IMG/VR virus record: IMGVR_UViG_3300036790_000213
Span: 1 to 38,706 of that record
Origin: a virus
DNA: 38,706 nt
Reading direction: 5' to 3' (one strand)
Below the pieces are notes generated by a model, which searched no databases, had not been told where the DNA came from, and saw only the letters and a program-made list of their open reading frames with translations. The stretch's first letter is position 1, and each line of letters starts with the position of its first letter. Of this stretch, positions 12,954-22,486 are shown piece after piece. The translations under genes and the position numbers were made by a program.

Positions 12954-15404
12954 TTATTGCTCCTGATATCCCGCGCTGCCGGGGTCGGTCACAGGCGGCT
13001 TCGGTTCGTTGCGTTGCGATCGCAGGATCTCGGCTGAGATAAGCGGCGCGTAGATCCTCGGATTGACGGCGTTGCGTGCGGCGAAATCTAAGAGCTGTCC
13101 CACGCGCGGGTTAGTGGCGGCGAGCTGCAGGACATACCGCTCTGCCTTCGCTCCCATGAGCGCGCCCGCGGCTGCGCCCTCATAGCCGCCCAGCCCATGT
13201 CCCAGCGCAGTGCCAGCAAAGTGGCCCGCGACTCCGCCAGCTGCGGCTCCGACTTTGCCATGCAAAAGATTGTGGTAGATGTTGAGCGTCATCTGCTGCA
13301 TCGCACCTTTCGGCTGCGTCTTCAGCAGGTCGGCCATGCGCGTCATGTTCTGCATCCCATCTTCGCCGATCACGCTCTCGATGCGCGGCCGTCCATACTT
13401 CGTCACGAGCTTGTTGAGGTTGTTCTGTAGTTTTGATCCGCTCACCACGCGGCCGCCGGCAACCTGCTTCGCATAGGCTTCATTCACGTTGGAAGCGCTT
13501 TCGATCGCGTCGTTCAGCGAACCCAGGATCTTCGACTTGGACCATAGCTGGGTAGCTTGGGCGCGCTCTGCGGGCGTGATGCCCGGTGCGGATTCGACTA
13601 GCTTGTCGATCTGGTCCTCAATCTCGAATTTCTGGTCCAATGCACCGCGCTTGCCGGCCGCCGCACGCTTGAGGTTAAGCTTATTGAACTCGCCGTTCGT
13701 CGCCTCATCGAGTTTCTGATAGATCGGCTTGGCTGCGTTCTGCAGCTGATCTTCCGCCTCTCCAAACGTTCCCACTCCCGCCGCTGCCTTCGCCGAGTCG
13801 ATCGGAAGGAAGTTGGGAAGCGTGCGTTCATGCGCGTGGTACATGTCGAGCTGGTCCTGTAGGCTGTCGCGCGCGGCGGTGATGGCTTTGAGTTGCGGAC
13901 CCTTCACGCTGGGCGGCGGATTGTCGACCAGATCGTTGAGCCGGCTGAGATGCATCTGCGCCGTCTCCGGATCTGTGACGTGGAGATCTCCCCCTCCGGT
14001 GAGGATGTCATGCGCCGCCACCCGCGGTGTGCTGGTAGCGATGTCCGCGCCGGTAGATCCTTCCACGCCTGGCATAGCGGGCTTCGGAGCGGAACTTGTC
14101 GTATAGGTTGGCGGCTTGAATGCTGCTTGATCTGCCTTCGCTGCGGGCTGCGAGATTTCGCCGGCTGTGGTGGCTTCGGTTCCGGTACCGGGGATGACGA
14201 ATTTGTACGGCTGCGATCCCTCCGGAGCTGGAAGTAAGCGGGATGGCTCGGTGATCGTGGGGTTCACACGTCCCGCGTTCGCTTCCTCCAGCGCGTCATG
14301 GGTCGCCCGCTGTGCCACGCTCTGAAATACCTTCGGCGCGGCTGCTTGCTGCGCTCGGGCAACCTTGGGCACTTCTGCCGTCGTCACGTCGCCTCTAGCC
14401 CCTGTTCCGGGCCGCTGTGAGGCCAGCGTCTGCACATCTTGCCCTGCGATATCTTCCACGGCCGGCGCCGTCTTCGCGGCGAAACCGCTCATCCGGCGAC
14501 TCACCCCTCCTAGAGCGAGATCCGCCGCGCCGCCAAATCCCGCACCTTCCGCGCCGGCCTCCAGCGCCTCCTCGCCGGTTGCGCCGTGAGCTCCCGCCTG
14601 CCCTGCTGTAACCAGTCCACTGCGGATCGCGGTACCCAGCGCCTGCGCAAGTGCGGGGTGTGCGGCCGCAGCTTTCAGGATCGGCGTAACTGCCTTCAAT
14701 TTCTCGGCATAGTTCGCGCCTTTTACCAGCGAAGTGAGGCCTTCCCCCAAATATTTCAGCTCCGCATCGCCCACGGCAAACTCACCCACGTTCTCTGCCA
14801 GGCGTCCCACCCCTGCGCCTTCATCGGCTGGCTGCGCGATCGTCTTGTCGTCTCTGGCTATCTGCTCGTCAAGGCCTGCATGCTTGCCCAGCTCTTCACC
14901 CACCACAGGGATATTGCGTATGCCATGCTCAATCGTGCGGAACGTTTCCGTCGCCGCTTGCTTGGCCCCTCCTGCCGCATTGCGCAGATATTGGGCATCT
15001 GTTGTATTGCCGCTATCGTTCGCCATGCTCAGCGGCCGTGCGCCCCCTCCGATGCGTGCCGGATCTGCGCGATAGTCACTTACAAATCGCCCGTGCTCCT
15101 GGTCGTTGGCAAAGGTGTACCTGTTGTCCAGCGCAGAGCGCACGTTGCTATAGGGGATGGCGGCAGCGCCGTTCGCGCCCTTCATCTGGTAGACGCCTTC
15201 ATGATTTGGGTTCGCCGTGAGGCTTGCAGGGGAAGGCTGTGTCGGTGCCGGCGCTGTCGCGATTGCGCCCGATTGCTTGGCCAGCGCCGCATAATCGATC
15301 CCTGTATTGCTCGATGCCGGCGCGCTGCTTGTCGGCGGCGCACTTGAAATCGCGCCGGCCTGTTGTGCCAGCGCGCCATAATCGATGGTTGCGCCGGGAG
15401 CCAT
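12954..15404 (-). CDS. Large internal virion (DNA-ejection-like) protein, 816 aa
   Basis: The start overlaps the upstream stop (TAATG). The N-terminus has a duplicated short motif (IDYGALAQQAGAI and IDYAALAKQSGAI) separated by Ala/Ser/Pro linkers. Long alpha-helical, Ala-rich stretches follow. The C-terminal part has glycine-zipper segments (GAAAGGVAGHFAGTALGHGL, EGAAAGALMGAKAE) like those of membrane-inserting ejection proteins. Size, composition and position after the tail-hub gene match the ejection proteins of short-tailed phages (P22 gp16/gp20 or T7 gp15/gp16 in role, not in sequence). No lytic motif is seen. Confidence 0.65.
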   Translation of the reverse strand: MAPGATIDYGALAQQAGAISSAPPTSSAPASSNTGIDYAALAKQSGAIATAPAPTQPSPASLTANPNHEGVYQMKGANGAAAIPYSNVRSALDNRYTFANDQEHGRFVSDYRADPARIGGGARPLSMANDSGNTTDAQYLRNAAGGAKQAATETFRTIEHGIRNIPVVGEELGKHAGLDEQIARDDKTIAQPADEGAGVGRLAENVGEFAVGDAELKYLGEGLTSLVKGANYAEKLKAVTPILKAAAAHPALAQALGTAIRSGLVTAGQAGAHGATGEEALEAGAEGAGFGGAADLALGGVSRRMSGFAAKTAPAVEDIAGQDVQTLASQRPGTGARGDVTTAEVPKVARAQQAAAPKVFQSVAQRATHDALEEANAGRVNPTITEPSRLLPAPEGSQPYKFVIPGTGTEATTAGEISQPAAKADQAAFKPPTYTTSSAPKPAMPGVEGSTGADIATSTPRVAAHDILTGGGDLHVTDPETAQMHLSRLNDLVDNPPPSVKGPQLKAITAARDSLQDQLDMYHAHERTLPNFLPIDSAKAAAGVGTFGEAEDQLQNAAKPIYQKLDEATNGEFNKLNLKRAAAGKRGALDQKFEIEDQIDKLVESAPGITPAERAQATQLWSKSKILGSLNDAIESASNVNEAYAKQVAGGRVVSGSKLQNNLNKLVTKYGRPRIESVIGEDGMQNMTRMADLLKTQPKGAMQQMTLNIYHNLLHGKVGAAAGGVAGHFAGTALGHGLGGYEGAAAGALMGAKAERYVLQLAATNPRVGQLLDFAARNAVNPRIYAPLISAEILRSQRNEPKPPVTDPGSAGYQEQ

Positions 15405-17221
15405 TATTGAATTCCTGCAAGCTTTTTGAATTTATCCGCATCGGCCTGGCTGCCGAAGATGTGTGTACCGCCCTTGGGGTCGGTGACGGTGATCTGTGTC
15501 TGGCCACTTCCATACCACTGGGTCAGATAACGGTTATCGCCGATCATTTCTTTCTTGCGATTGCCAAGGAGATCCCGCATTGTATTTGCGACTGCAGCCA
15601 TTTGTTGGGTATTGAACCCTCGGTCCAATAAGTCTTGTGCCTGCTCGAGTTTTTTATCACTGGTTCCGTTGCCCGTCCCTCCGCCTTGCAGGATCTTCGC
15701 GATCTGATCGCTCGTTTCGACCAATGCGGCGCGATAGGCTGCCACCTGCGGATTGCCGCTGGAGAGTTTCGCCCACTGATCCGCATCATTCAGCGCCGGA
15801 AACTTTCCTTGATGCAATGCGGTGGACAGTTGAATAACGGTGCCCAGGTTACCGCCATTGTTATCGCGGCCGGTAAGAGAGTTGAGGTAATTGAGTGTGT
15901 TTTTCGTCTGCGGATTGCTGGCGAATTTGTAATCGGCCGTGGCCTTAGCGGTATCGAAAGGTTTTCCTGTCTCGCGCATGGAAATATCATTTGCCGCAGC
16001 GAGAGTCGCATCATAGGTTTTACTGCGTTTGCTGAGATTTGCAGGGTCCATCGAGCCATGAACGAGCTGCGCGGCGTTGGATTGGATCGTGGCCGTATCG
16101 CCAGCTTCGTTCAGCTGCTTCGCTTCCACGTTATTTTTATTAGCCTCGCTATTGGCTTCGCGAGTTTGGGCCTTCTTGTAATTTTCTTCCACGACATCGC
16201 CCTCAGCCTTCGCTCGTTGGGCCACAGTCGCCAGCACCGCCGCGTTGTAATCGCTGTTCTTGATCGTGCCGGCAGGAATGGTCTCAGTCTCCCACGTTGC
16301 CGGCTTGCCGTCTGCTCCCGGTACCATGCGGTCGATCGGGAGGTCCTTGTCGTTAAGTTGGTTGCCCCACTGGTCGGGCACGCGCGCTACATCGATGCCG
16401 GTCACTTGCTGGTGTTCTGTCCCGTCTTCAGCTTTCACATTCTCGATATGGGGTGTAACCGCGATGCGTCCATGCGCGATATCGGCCGCGAGCGCAGGAT
16501 CGTTTTTCGCATACTGGCTCACGGCCGCATAGTCTTTGAAGGTGCCTACCTCACTTCCGCCGTTGTCTTTGATCCAATCCATGTGATCATTCAGCATCTT
16601 TGAGTCGAGCGCTTCCGCGTTCACCTTAGCTCGTTCCAATGAGAAGGACGATGCGGCGGTTTGTACGGCGATCTGCTGCAACTGCGCCTTGCGCACAAGT
16701 GTCTTCTGCTGCTCGTCGTAATCCGCGTTCGCCGCATCGACCTTCGCCTTCTGCTGTTGCTGCGCCTGCTGCATTCCGGCATTGATGCCGGCGCCGGCCG
16801 CGCGGCCGAATTTACCGGGTCCCACTTGGCCAGCTCCTCCCGCAAGGCCGGCGAGTGCGCCTCCGATGATCTGCTTCCACTGCGCGCCAGGCGTTTTTGC
16901 GACCGATGTTGCAATCATCTTTCCCGATGCATCGCGAGAGAGCTGGACATCGTTCGTTCCTCCCAGCGCGTCGAGGATGCCGTGATATACGCGCGAAGGA
17001 ATGCTCTGCGGCCGCGCTGTGCCGTCCGGACTGACGGTTACGCCGGAGGGTTGTGCGGGGGGAGCCTGAGGGGTCGGCGGAGGGTTTTGGCTCTCGATCG
17101 GCGAGGGAGCGGGTTGCGGCGGAGTGGTTGCCGGCGGAGGCGTGCTGCTGCCCATGCCCACTGGCCCCAGATCGGGAGTGGATTGTGGATCGACAAAAGG
17201 TATATTCGCCGTATTGCCCAT
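15404..17221 (-). CDS. Internal virion / ejection-like protein, 605 aa
   Basis: Start ATG 17221 after GGAGGGTAGAGACCT, which also contains the upstream stop. The first 70 residues are Pro-rich and disordered. A glycine-rich hydrophobic segment (WKQIIGGALAGLAGGAGQVG) could insert into a membrane. It is followed by a long Gln/Ala coiled coil (GMQQAQQQQKAKVDAANADY) and a helical body with many Asn/Asp. This matches ejection proteins that form the channel for DNA entry. It is translationally coupled to the 816-residue protein. Confidence 0.65.
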   Translation of the reverse strand: MGNTANIPFVDPQSTPDLGPVGMGSSTPPPATTPPQPAPSPIESQNPPPTPQAPPAQPSGVTVSPDGTARPQSIPSRVYHGILDALGGTNDVQLSRDASGKMIATSVAKTPGAQWKQIIGGALAGLAGGAGQVGPGKFGRAAGAGINAGMQQAQQQQKAKVDAANADYDEQQKTLVRKAQLQQIAVQTAASSFSLERAKVNAEALDSKMLNDHMDWIKDNGGSEVGTFKDYAAVSQYAKNDPALAADIAHGRIAVTPHIENVKAEDGTEHQQVTGIDVARVPDQWGNQLNDKDLPIDRMVPGADGKPATWETETIPAGTIKNSDYNAAVLATVAQRAKAEGDVVEENYKKAQTREANSEANKNNVEAKQLNEAGDTATIQSNAAQLVHGSMDPANLSKRSKTYDATLAAANDISMRETGKPFDTAKATADYKFASNPQTKNTLNYLNSLTGRDNNGGNLGTVIQLSTALHQGKFPALNDADQWAKLSSGNPQVAAYRAALVETSDQIAKILQGGGTGNGTSDKKLEQAQDLLDRGFNTQQMAAVANTMRDLLGNRKKEMIGDNRYLTQWYGSGQTQITVTDPKGGTHIFGSQADADKFKKLAGIQ

Positions 17222-17227
17222 AGGTCT

Positions 17228-17899
17228 CTACCCTCCAAACATGCTCATCGGTACGCTGGGCACGCTTCCACTGCTCGCCGGCGTCGGTGTACCGCTTGGA
17301 ATATCTCCTACCGCCTCTCCGGCCACTCCGCCGAGCGCGCCCAATACGCTCGTCCAGATGGAATTGCTCTGCGCCGCAATCGTATTGGCTGTGGTCGCGG
17401 CCGCCGCTCCCGAACTCACGGCCGTGCTCGCTGTTCCCACGGGGTTCAGGGTGGTAGCCACTCCGCCCAGCACTCCGGCCGCAGTATTGAAGTTCTGCCG
17501 GCCCTGCGTATAATTGGCTTGCAGGATCTGTGATTGTTCAGCCGATTGTGACGATTCGGCAGTGGCGGCCAGGCTCTCATCCTCCGAAGCTTCCTCGCCT
17601 CCCGGCTCGAAGTTGTTGCCGCCTCCCTGCGCATCCTGATTTTCCTGCAACGTCCTTTGCGCCTGGCTGAAGTTCTCGGCAGTCTGGTCCGTGGCCTCGG
17701 TGTTGAGCGACGTATCCTCCGCATTGCTGAATCCGGTCTGGTTCGGCCCTTGCGCGAGGATCGGAGCATAGGTACTGTTGAGGGTTTGTAGTATCCCTTG
17801 GCTCTCCCCAAAGACCGTGGAATTCTCGCTCATAATTTGATTGGTCAGATTGATCTGATCAGCCTGAACCGTATTTTGGGCTGCGCTAGGACCGCACAT
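17228..17899 (-). CDS. Small ejection-like protein (223 aa, MCGPS start)
   Basis: The start at 17899 (MCGPSAAQNTVQADQINLTN) follows GGAGGAGAAGCCCC; the longer frame to 17953 is rejected. The product is Gln/Asn/Ala-rich and helical, with a C-terminal Ala/Gly/Ser region that could insert in membranes (TAVSSGAAAATTANTIAAQS). MCG(P)-starting proteins at this position are common in short-tailed phages, where they act as the first of three ejection proteins. Confidence 0.65.
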   Translation of the reverse strand: MCGPSAAQNTVQADQINLTNQIMSENSTVFGESQGILQTLNSTYAPILAQGPNQTGFSNAEDTSLNTEATDQTAENFSQAQRTLQENQDAQGGGNNFEPGGEEASEDESLAATAESSQSAEQSQILQANYTQGRQNFNTAAGVLGGVATTLNPVGTASTAVSSGAAAATTANTIAAQSNSIWTSVLGALGGVAGEAVGDIPSGTPTPASSGSVPSVPMSMFGG

Positions 17900-18410
17900 G
17901 GGGCTTCTCCTCCGCTGGCGCAGGTTGTGGGGCTGTGCCCCGCTCCCCACCAAACGTCACATGGCGCCGCTCTGGCTCTAGACTGCGTACCAGCTCTCCC
18001 GGCATCGCCTCGCAGCCCATGCGCTGAATCGCCAGTCGTCGCAAAAGCGGCGCAACCGACTCGAACAGGATCTCGGTAGCTCCTCGCGTGCCGCACTGGC
18101 CAGCGAGCCAGTCCATGCCACTCACCAGCGCTTCGCGATTGCGCTCGCGCTGCTCCGGGGTATCACTCGGCCCGAACTGCGAATCCAGCCGCACCACGTT
18201 GGAGGTCCGCCAGAAGTAGATCGGCCCCTGCGCGTCTAGTAGGAGGTAGCAGCCGACTCCCGGCTCATTGCGATAGAAGAACTCCGGCTGGATCTGCTTG
18301 GCCACATGTTCCGGATCGCGGGCAATCCACTGCGCGATCAAGTCGTGATCCTCGATCGTCGCTTCGCGCACACAATACGGTCCGAATTGAAAGAGATTCC
18401 CCGCCATCAT
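17886..18410 (-). CDS. GNAT-like protein in the ejection cluster
   Basis: A 174-residue product starting at the ATGA overlap (18410). The N-terminus, GPYCVREATIEDHDLIAQWI, resembles the first strand and helix of GNAT acetyltransferases. Strands follow with GCYLLLDAQGPIYFWRTSNV and a helical part with ATEILFESVAPLLRRLAIQR. The acetyl-CoA loop (Q/RxxGxG/A) is not clear, so enzyme activity is doubtful. GNAT-like proteins next to internal virion genes occur in several podovirus groups. The C-terminus is disordered. Confidence 0.45.
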   Translation of the reverse strand: MMAGNLFQFGPYCVREATIEDHDLIAQWIARDPEHVAKQIQPEFFYRNEPGVGCYLLLDAQGPIYFWRTSNVVRLDSQFGPSDTPEQRERNREALVSGMDWLAGQCGTRGATEILFESVAPLLRRLAIQRMGCEAMPGELVRSLEPERRHVTFGGERGTAPQPAPAEEKPHVRS

Positions 18411-18697
18411 GGCACCAACCCAACCGGCAGAAATCTCCGCTTCGGCAACGGCGCGCCGCCATAGAATTGCCTCGTATACACGTCGGCTCCGGATGCGGCG
18501 GGTGGCAAACTGCCCTGCATGATGCTGGACACTCCGGAATCTGTTGGCATCGTCGGAGCTGGGTGCTGTGCGGGCAGAGAAGCGGTGTTCATGCCCGGCG
18601 AGGATTGTGCCGGCTCCATCGTCTGCGGTTGTGCAGGGGCACTCTGCTGCTGGGCTTGTGCTTTCGGTGATTTGTAGGTCGGCGGCTTGTTTGCCAT
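18407..18697 (-). CDS. Low-complexity Pro/Gln/Ser protein (96 aa)
   Basis: Start ATG 18697 overlaps the stop of the hub gene (TAATG). About two-thirds of the residues are Ala, Gln, Pro, Ser or Thr, with KAQAQQQSAPAQPQTMEPAQ near the start; the end, YGGAPLPKRRFLPVGLVP, is more ordered. It may be a flexible linker or plug protein of the tail. No domain recognised. Confidence 0.6.
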   Translation of the reverse strand: MANKPPTYKSPKAQAQQQSAPAQPQTMEPAQSSPGMNTASLPAQHPAPTMPTDSGVSSIMQGSLPPAASGADVYTRQFYGGAPLPKRRFLPVGLVP

Positions 18698-21600
18698 TAT
18701 TGTGCCTCCGGTCGCAGCGTCCCGTATACCGTGTGCGTTAGCAGTTCATTGGCTTCGTCTTCCGCTATCCACTCGATCATGAGCTGCATGTGCCGGCAGC
18801 TTTGTTGATTCTGGTTTTGCGCCATGTGATAGCGATCACTATAGAGTGTCTGTGGGGCTGGCAGCAACGGAAGATCTCGCGCCGTCGCCTGCAACATCGT
18901 GAATGCCGGGGAATCGCTATATCCGCTGAGCTCTCCAAGGAGTACCCCTACAGTTGGACGTGTCCCAATCAGCAGCGAATCGAGGGTCACAAATTCTACC
19001 TCTGCCTCACTACCGGGTTGACACAGCAACAGGCTTCCAATCTTCAAATTCATCGGGTAGGGCGTGCCATTGTCGGCATAGGTGGAATAATCGCGTTGCA
19101 GGATTGGCCCGCTGGAGTTCGGTCCAATCAAGAGCATCTTCTGTCCTGGTGTCACTTCTACCGACTGGATGGCTCCGCACCCTCCGACGATCTGGCGCTC
19201 CGTGCTCCATACGTTTCCACTCTCGGGCGCTCCAAGGATGCCCATGCGATACCAGCCCGTAGCACCGTCGCCCACATAGAGCGCCATGTCTTCGCTCGAT
19301 CCTTCATGGAAGGTGAGATAGGCTGCGGCAGGGTCAAAATCCGCGTCGAACTGATCGCCGATAAAGAATCCTACCTCGACCTCGCCGGCGCCGGGGTCCC
19401 AGCTCACCACGCGGTTGGAGCTTGTCATCATGTACATGGTGCTGCCGTTCACGCACTCGGCATCGTAGCTCAGCAAACCGATCCCTTCTTGAAAAGTGGG
19501 TGGCTCGATGAACGGCGAAGCCGATGTGCCAAGACCTGTCTCGATATAGGCGTTGGCGGTGCTGTAAATCAACAGCCCTATGCTCGTCGATCGGCATTTG
19601 GTGAGCGCCTCCGGCATGTTGAAATAGTTGCCGGGTGGGAAGGCCTCATTGCCGCTGCCGGTCAGCGTATCCGGCCCTCCGGAATAAATCAACTTGTTGC
19701 CCACAAATCCCCAGATGCGGCCAAGGTGATATGCGCTGGGCAAGAACCCTGCCGGGGGTGGGTTGTTGGCTCCGCCGATCGCGGCCTGCACCAGTACATT
19801 CAGATCGGTATCGGGAATGACATCGTTATAGGTAAACGGCACGCCTCCGCCTGGGTTCGCGATCTCATCCGCCTCGAGCAAAATGGACCCTCCATCTGCC
19901 GTCTGATAGATCACAATCGTATCCACCTGCGGATCGGCGCTTCCGAAGCCCTGCACGTTGGCGTTATAACCTCCCAAAAGAAGAATCAGTGCGCTTTGCT
20001 GCGAAGCAGATCCAACGTGTTGCGTCACGCTGTTTTTGTAGGCATAGGCATAGTAACGGCCTGTCGTGCTGACCGGTGCATACGCCCCGATGTTCAGCCA
20101 CATGGTGGCTTCAATAAACGTCGCGATGCCGTTATCGCTGGTAGCGCCAATATCGCTAAGCGAAACCGGTTCGATCAAAATGACCGTTCCGGTATTGGAT
20201 GCCATAAGCCAGCTTCCGTTCAGATAGGTGCCTATGGTCAGTCCGGTGATGGCAAACGTTGTGCTGTTCCCTGGGTAGGGGTTTGGAAAGAAATTATTGC
20301 AATCAATAATTGCTTCGCCGCTATCAATTTCAAACCCAGTAATAGGCGCGGTGAGGGTTTCGGCGGTAAAAGCGGCCGTCGCTCCCCATAGGGGGGGGCT
20401 GCTCCCGCTAGACCATACACTGCCGTCCTGTACTTGTTGCAAATATCCATTGGAATCCAGAATCGTATTTGCGCTCGACACGTTACGCGACGGAGTGAAT
20501 TGCACATTTGAACCATAATCTGCAGCGATGCCGAGGCAGACCCAGACAATGCTTCCATCTTGGATTTGCGTTCCGGCCCCATAGGTCCATGTGGTCTGGC
20601 TGCTTCCTGAGATCCCTGCATTCTGTGCCTGAAACACATAGAAATTTCCACCTGGTGTTGCAAGCCCTGTATAGGCTCCTTTTGAATAGTCCGTCGCGGC
20701 GGTCCATACTCTTGGCCCTTCATAGGTCCATACGGCCGTGCCATCTGCGGTGGTATCTCCAATGTCCGTGGTGTTGAACGTCGGTGCTGTATCTCCAGTG
20801 ATTCCGGACGTGGTGAGTTTTAGGAGAGCGCCGGTGCCCAGCGTAATAAATCCCGAACGCCAATAGGTAGTATTCGGTTGCCATGCTGGATAGAGGGGCG
20901 GTGCCAGCGATTGAAAAATTGTGGGGGCTGCCGCCGGTGTCGCGATGCCCCACTTCTGGACGTAGCTGGATCGATTGATCCACTGCGCACCGCCGTCCTG
21001 CGTTACCGCCCAAAGTGTTTGTGCCCATGATGGCTGCGCGGTTCCCGTAATGCCCGTACCGCTCACTGCAAGGCCTGTGTCTGAGGCGCTAGTGTAATCC
21101 GCGTGCGTAAAGGCGGCGGTGATCTGGTTGCTCTCCTGGCCGCCTGGCAGGATGCTGAGAATTGTAACCACTTGGCCATTAAGAAACGTGGCTACGGTAA
21201 GACCGCTAAGCGTGAGCTGGACGCCTGCCATCTGGAATAAATTATCGGGTACCTGGACGGAGGTGCTGTTGAGGGTGGGGGGCGTCCCTTCGGCTGTGGA
21301 TGCGATTGCTGTCTGCGTAAAACTGTTGTTCGCCGTAGTGAAGTATGTTGTTTCTGCGCCAGAGGTTTGGGACGTATATACGCGATATCCAACCGCTCCA
21401 CTGAGTGCAGGCCACGTCCAATCAATCTGCGAAGCAGATCCGGTCGTTACGACAGCGGCAGACTCATTACCAGCCTCGGTTACATTGCCGGTAGGGTCCA
21501 CACCACAGATCCGGATGAAATTGTTGCCGGCTGGAAGATTGCCTCCCGTGGTAAGGGGCGTTCCCGTCGGGGTTCCGCTAGGATCTGCCAGCTGTGACGT

Positions 21601-22248
21601 ATCGAGGGTGAGGGTGAGGATGTTGTCGGTGATCGAAACATCGGAGATCAGTAGCGTGAATCCCCCCACTGCCTGTTGAATGTTCCCATTCGGATCGATG
21701 ATGAAATCGCCCAGCGTGGTATCGCTCGTAGCCGCGCCATCATAGAGCGTACTTGCTTCCCAGATCAGCTCGCTGAGAACCCACTTTTGTAAATCAAGGC
21801 CATTGCCAAAGAAAAGTTCATTACCCACCGGCTGAAATTGTGTTTTGCCTGAGCCTGCGCTCTTGTTCCAGATGTTGAGCTGGCCATTCGGGCCGGTGGC
21901 ATCGTAGACATTCCGCGCCGTGTCCGTCATCACATGGATCTCTTCGATCCCATTGACGATCGGTTTGAAGCTGCACCAGCGGTTGATGCGTCCAAAATTC
22001 TGCGAGTTATAAACCGAGCTGCCCGGCGATCGCACCATCGACAGCCGCACCGAGAGTTCGCAATTCACGCCGCCAATCAGCCGGTCATAGCGGGTCGCAG
22101 AATAAAACTTCTGTTGAATATAAGGAACGGCGCCCCCGGCCATCGGGTTCTGCTGGGTGATCAGGCCGGAGATATACGTCGACATGTTGAGCGGCGCGGA
22201 TCTGCTGGGGTCCTTCTGCGCTCCCATCGACTGTAAGCCGTCTGCCAT
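18697..22248 (-). CDS. Tail hub / stabilisation-like protein, 1183 aa
   Basis: The largest gene in the window. Start ATG 22248 after GATTGAGGAACG. The N-terminus carries a membrane-independent helical segment (LNMSTYISGLITQQNPMAGG) and then a long run of beta-rich repeats with many Asn, Thr, Gly and aromatic residues and repeated WTY/WTAATDYS, SGS and GNxxF patterns. It has the look of tail-hub or packaged-DNA stabilisation proteins of P22-type phages (beta-propeller or beta-sandwich modules), and it follows the two adaptor genes as those do. A segment near the C-terminus (VEVTPGQKMLLIGPNSSGP) recurs in such proteins. Assignment is by order and composition. Confidence 0.6.
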   Translation of the reverse strand: MADGLQSMGAQKDPSRSAPLNMSTYISGLITQQNPMAGGAVPYIQQKFYSATRYDRLIGGVNCELSVRLSMVRSPGSSVYNSQNFGRINRWCSFKPIVNGIEEIHVMTDTARNVYDATGPNGQLNIWNKSAGSGKTQFQPVGNELFFGNGLDLQKWVLSELIWEASTLYDGAATSDTTLGDFIIDPNGNIQQAVGGFTLLISDVSITDNILTLTLDTSQLADPSGTPTGTPLTTGGNLPAGNNFIRICGVDPTGNVTEAGNESAAVVTTGSASQIDWTWPALSGAVGYRVYTSQTSGAETTYFTTANNSFTQTAIASTAEGTPPTLNSTSVQVPDNLFQMAGVQLTLSGLTVATFLNGQVVTILSILPGGQESNQITAAFTHADYTSASDTGLAVSGTGITGTAQPSWAQTLWAVTQDGGAQWINRSSYVQKWGIATPAAAPTIFQSLAPPLYPAWQPNTTYWRSGFITLGTGALLKLTTSGITGDTAPTFNTTDIGDTTADGTAVWTYEGPRVWTAATDYSKGAYTGLATPGGNFYVFQAQNAGISGSSQTTWTYGAGTQIQDGSIVWVCLGIAADYGSNVQFTPSRNVSSANTILDSNGYLQQVQDGSVWSSGSSPPLWGATAAFTAETLTAPITGFEIDSGEAIIDCNNFFPNPYPGNSTTFAITGLTIGTYLNGSWLMASNTGTVILIEPVSLSDIGATSDNGIATFIEATMWLNIGAYAPVSTTGRYYAYAYKNSVTQHVGSASQQSALILLLGGYNANVQGFGSADPQVDTIVIYQTADGGSILLEADEIANPGGGVPFTYNDVIPDTDLNVLVQAAIGGANNPPPAGFLPSAYHLGRIWGFVGNKLIYSGGPDTLTGSGNEAFPPGNYFNMPEALTKCRSTSIGLLIYSTANAYIETGLGTSASPFIEPPTFQEGIGLLSYDAECVNGSTMYMMTSSNRVVSWDPGAGEVEVGFFIGDQFDADFDPAAAYLTFHEGSSEDMALYVGDGATGWYRMGILGAPESGNVWSTERQIVGGCGAIQSVEVTPGQKMLLIGPNSSGPILQRDYSTYADNGTPYPMNLKIGSLLLCQPGSEAEVEFVTLDSLLIGTRPTVGVLLGELSGYSDSPAFTMLQATARDLPLLPAPQTLYSDRYHMAQNQNQQSCRHMQLMIEWIAEDEANELLTHTVYGTLRPEAQ

Positions 22249-22261
22249 CGTTCCTCAATCG

Positions 22262-22486
22262 TTAGTGGGTGATCTTTTCGGTCAGCACGGGGCCCAGCAC
22301 GCCATTCGTGATCTTCAGATTGCGCAGTTCCTCCGCTCGCCAGCGCGCATATAGCACTTCGGTACTGCAGTCCGTCTCCCTCACGCTGGAAGCGAGTTTT
22401 GCGATGTACTCGCAATGTTGTGCACCGCGCTCGAGGCCTTCGTTGATTCCTCTGATAAACACCGCTTGGATCATTGGATCACTCAT
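22262..22486 (-). CDS. Small hypothetical protein (74 aa)
   Basis: ATG 22486 lies one base after the upstream stop, with GAGGACGTTCTAA as ribosome site. The product begins MSDPMIQAVFIRGINEGLER and is helical and charged, with three Cys-containing positions. It lies between the second adaptor and the hub gene. Function unknown. Confidence 0.65.
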   Translation of the reverse strand: MSDPMIQAVFIRGINEGLERGAQHCEYIAKLASSVRETDCSTEVLYARWRAEELRNLKITNGVLGPVLTEKITH

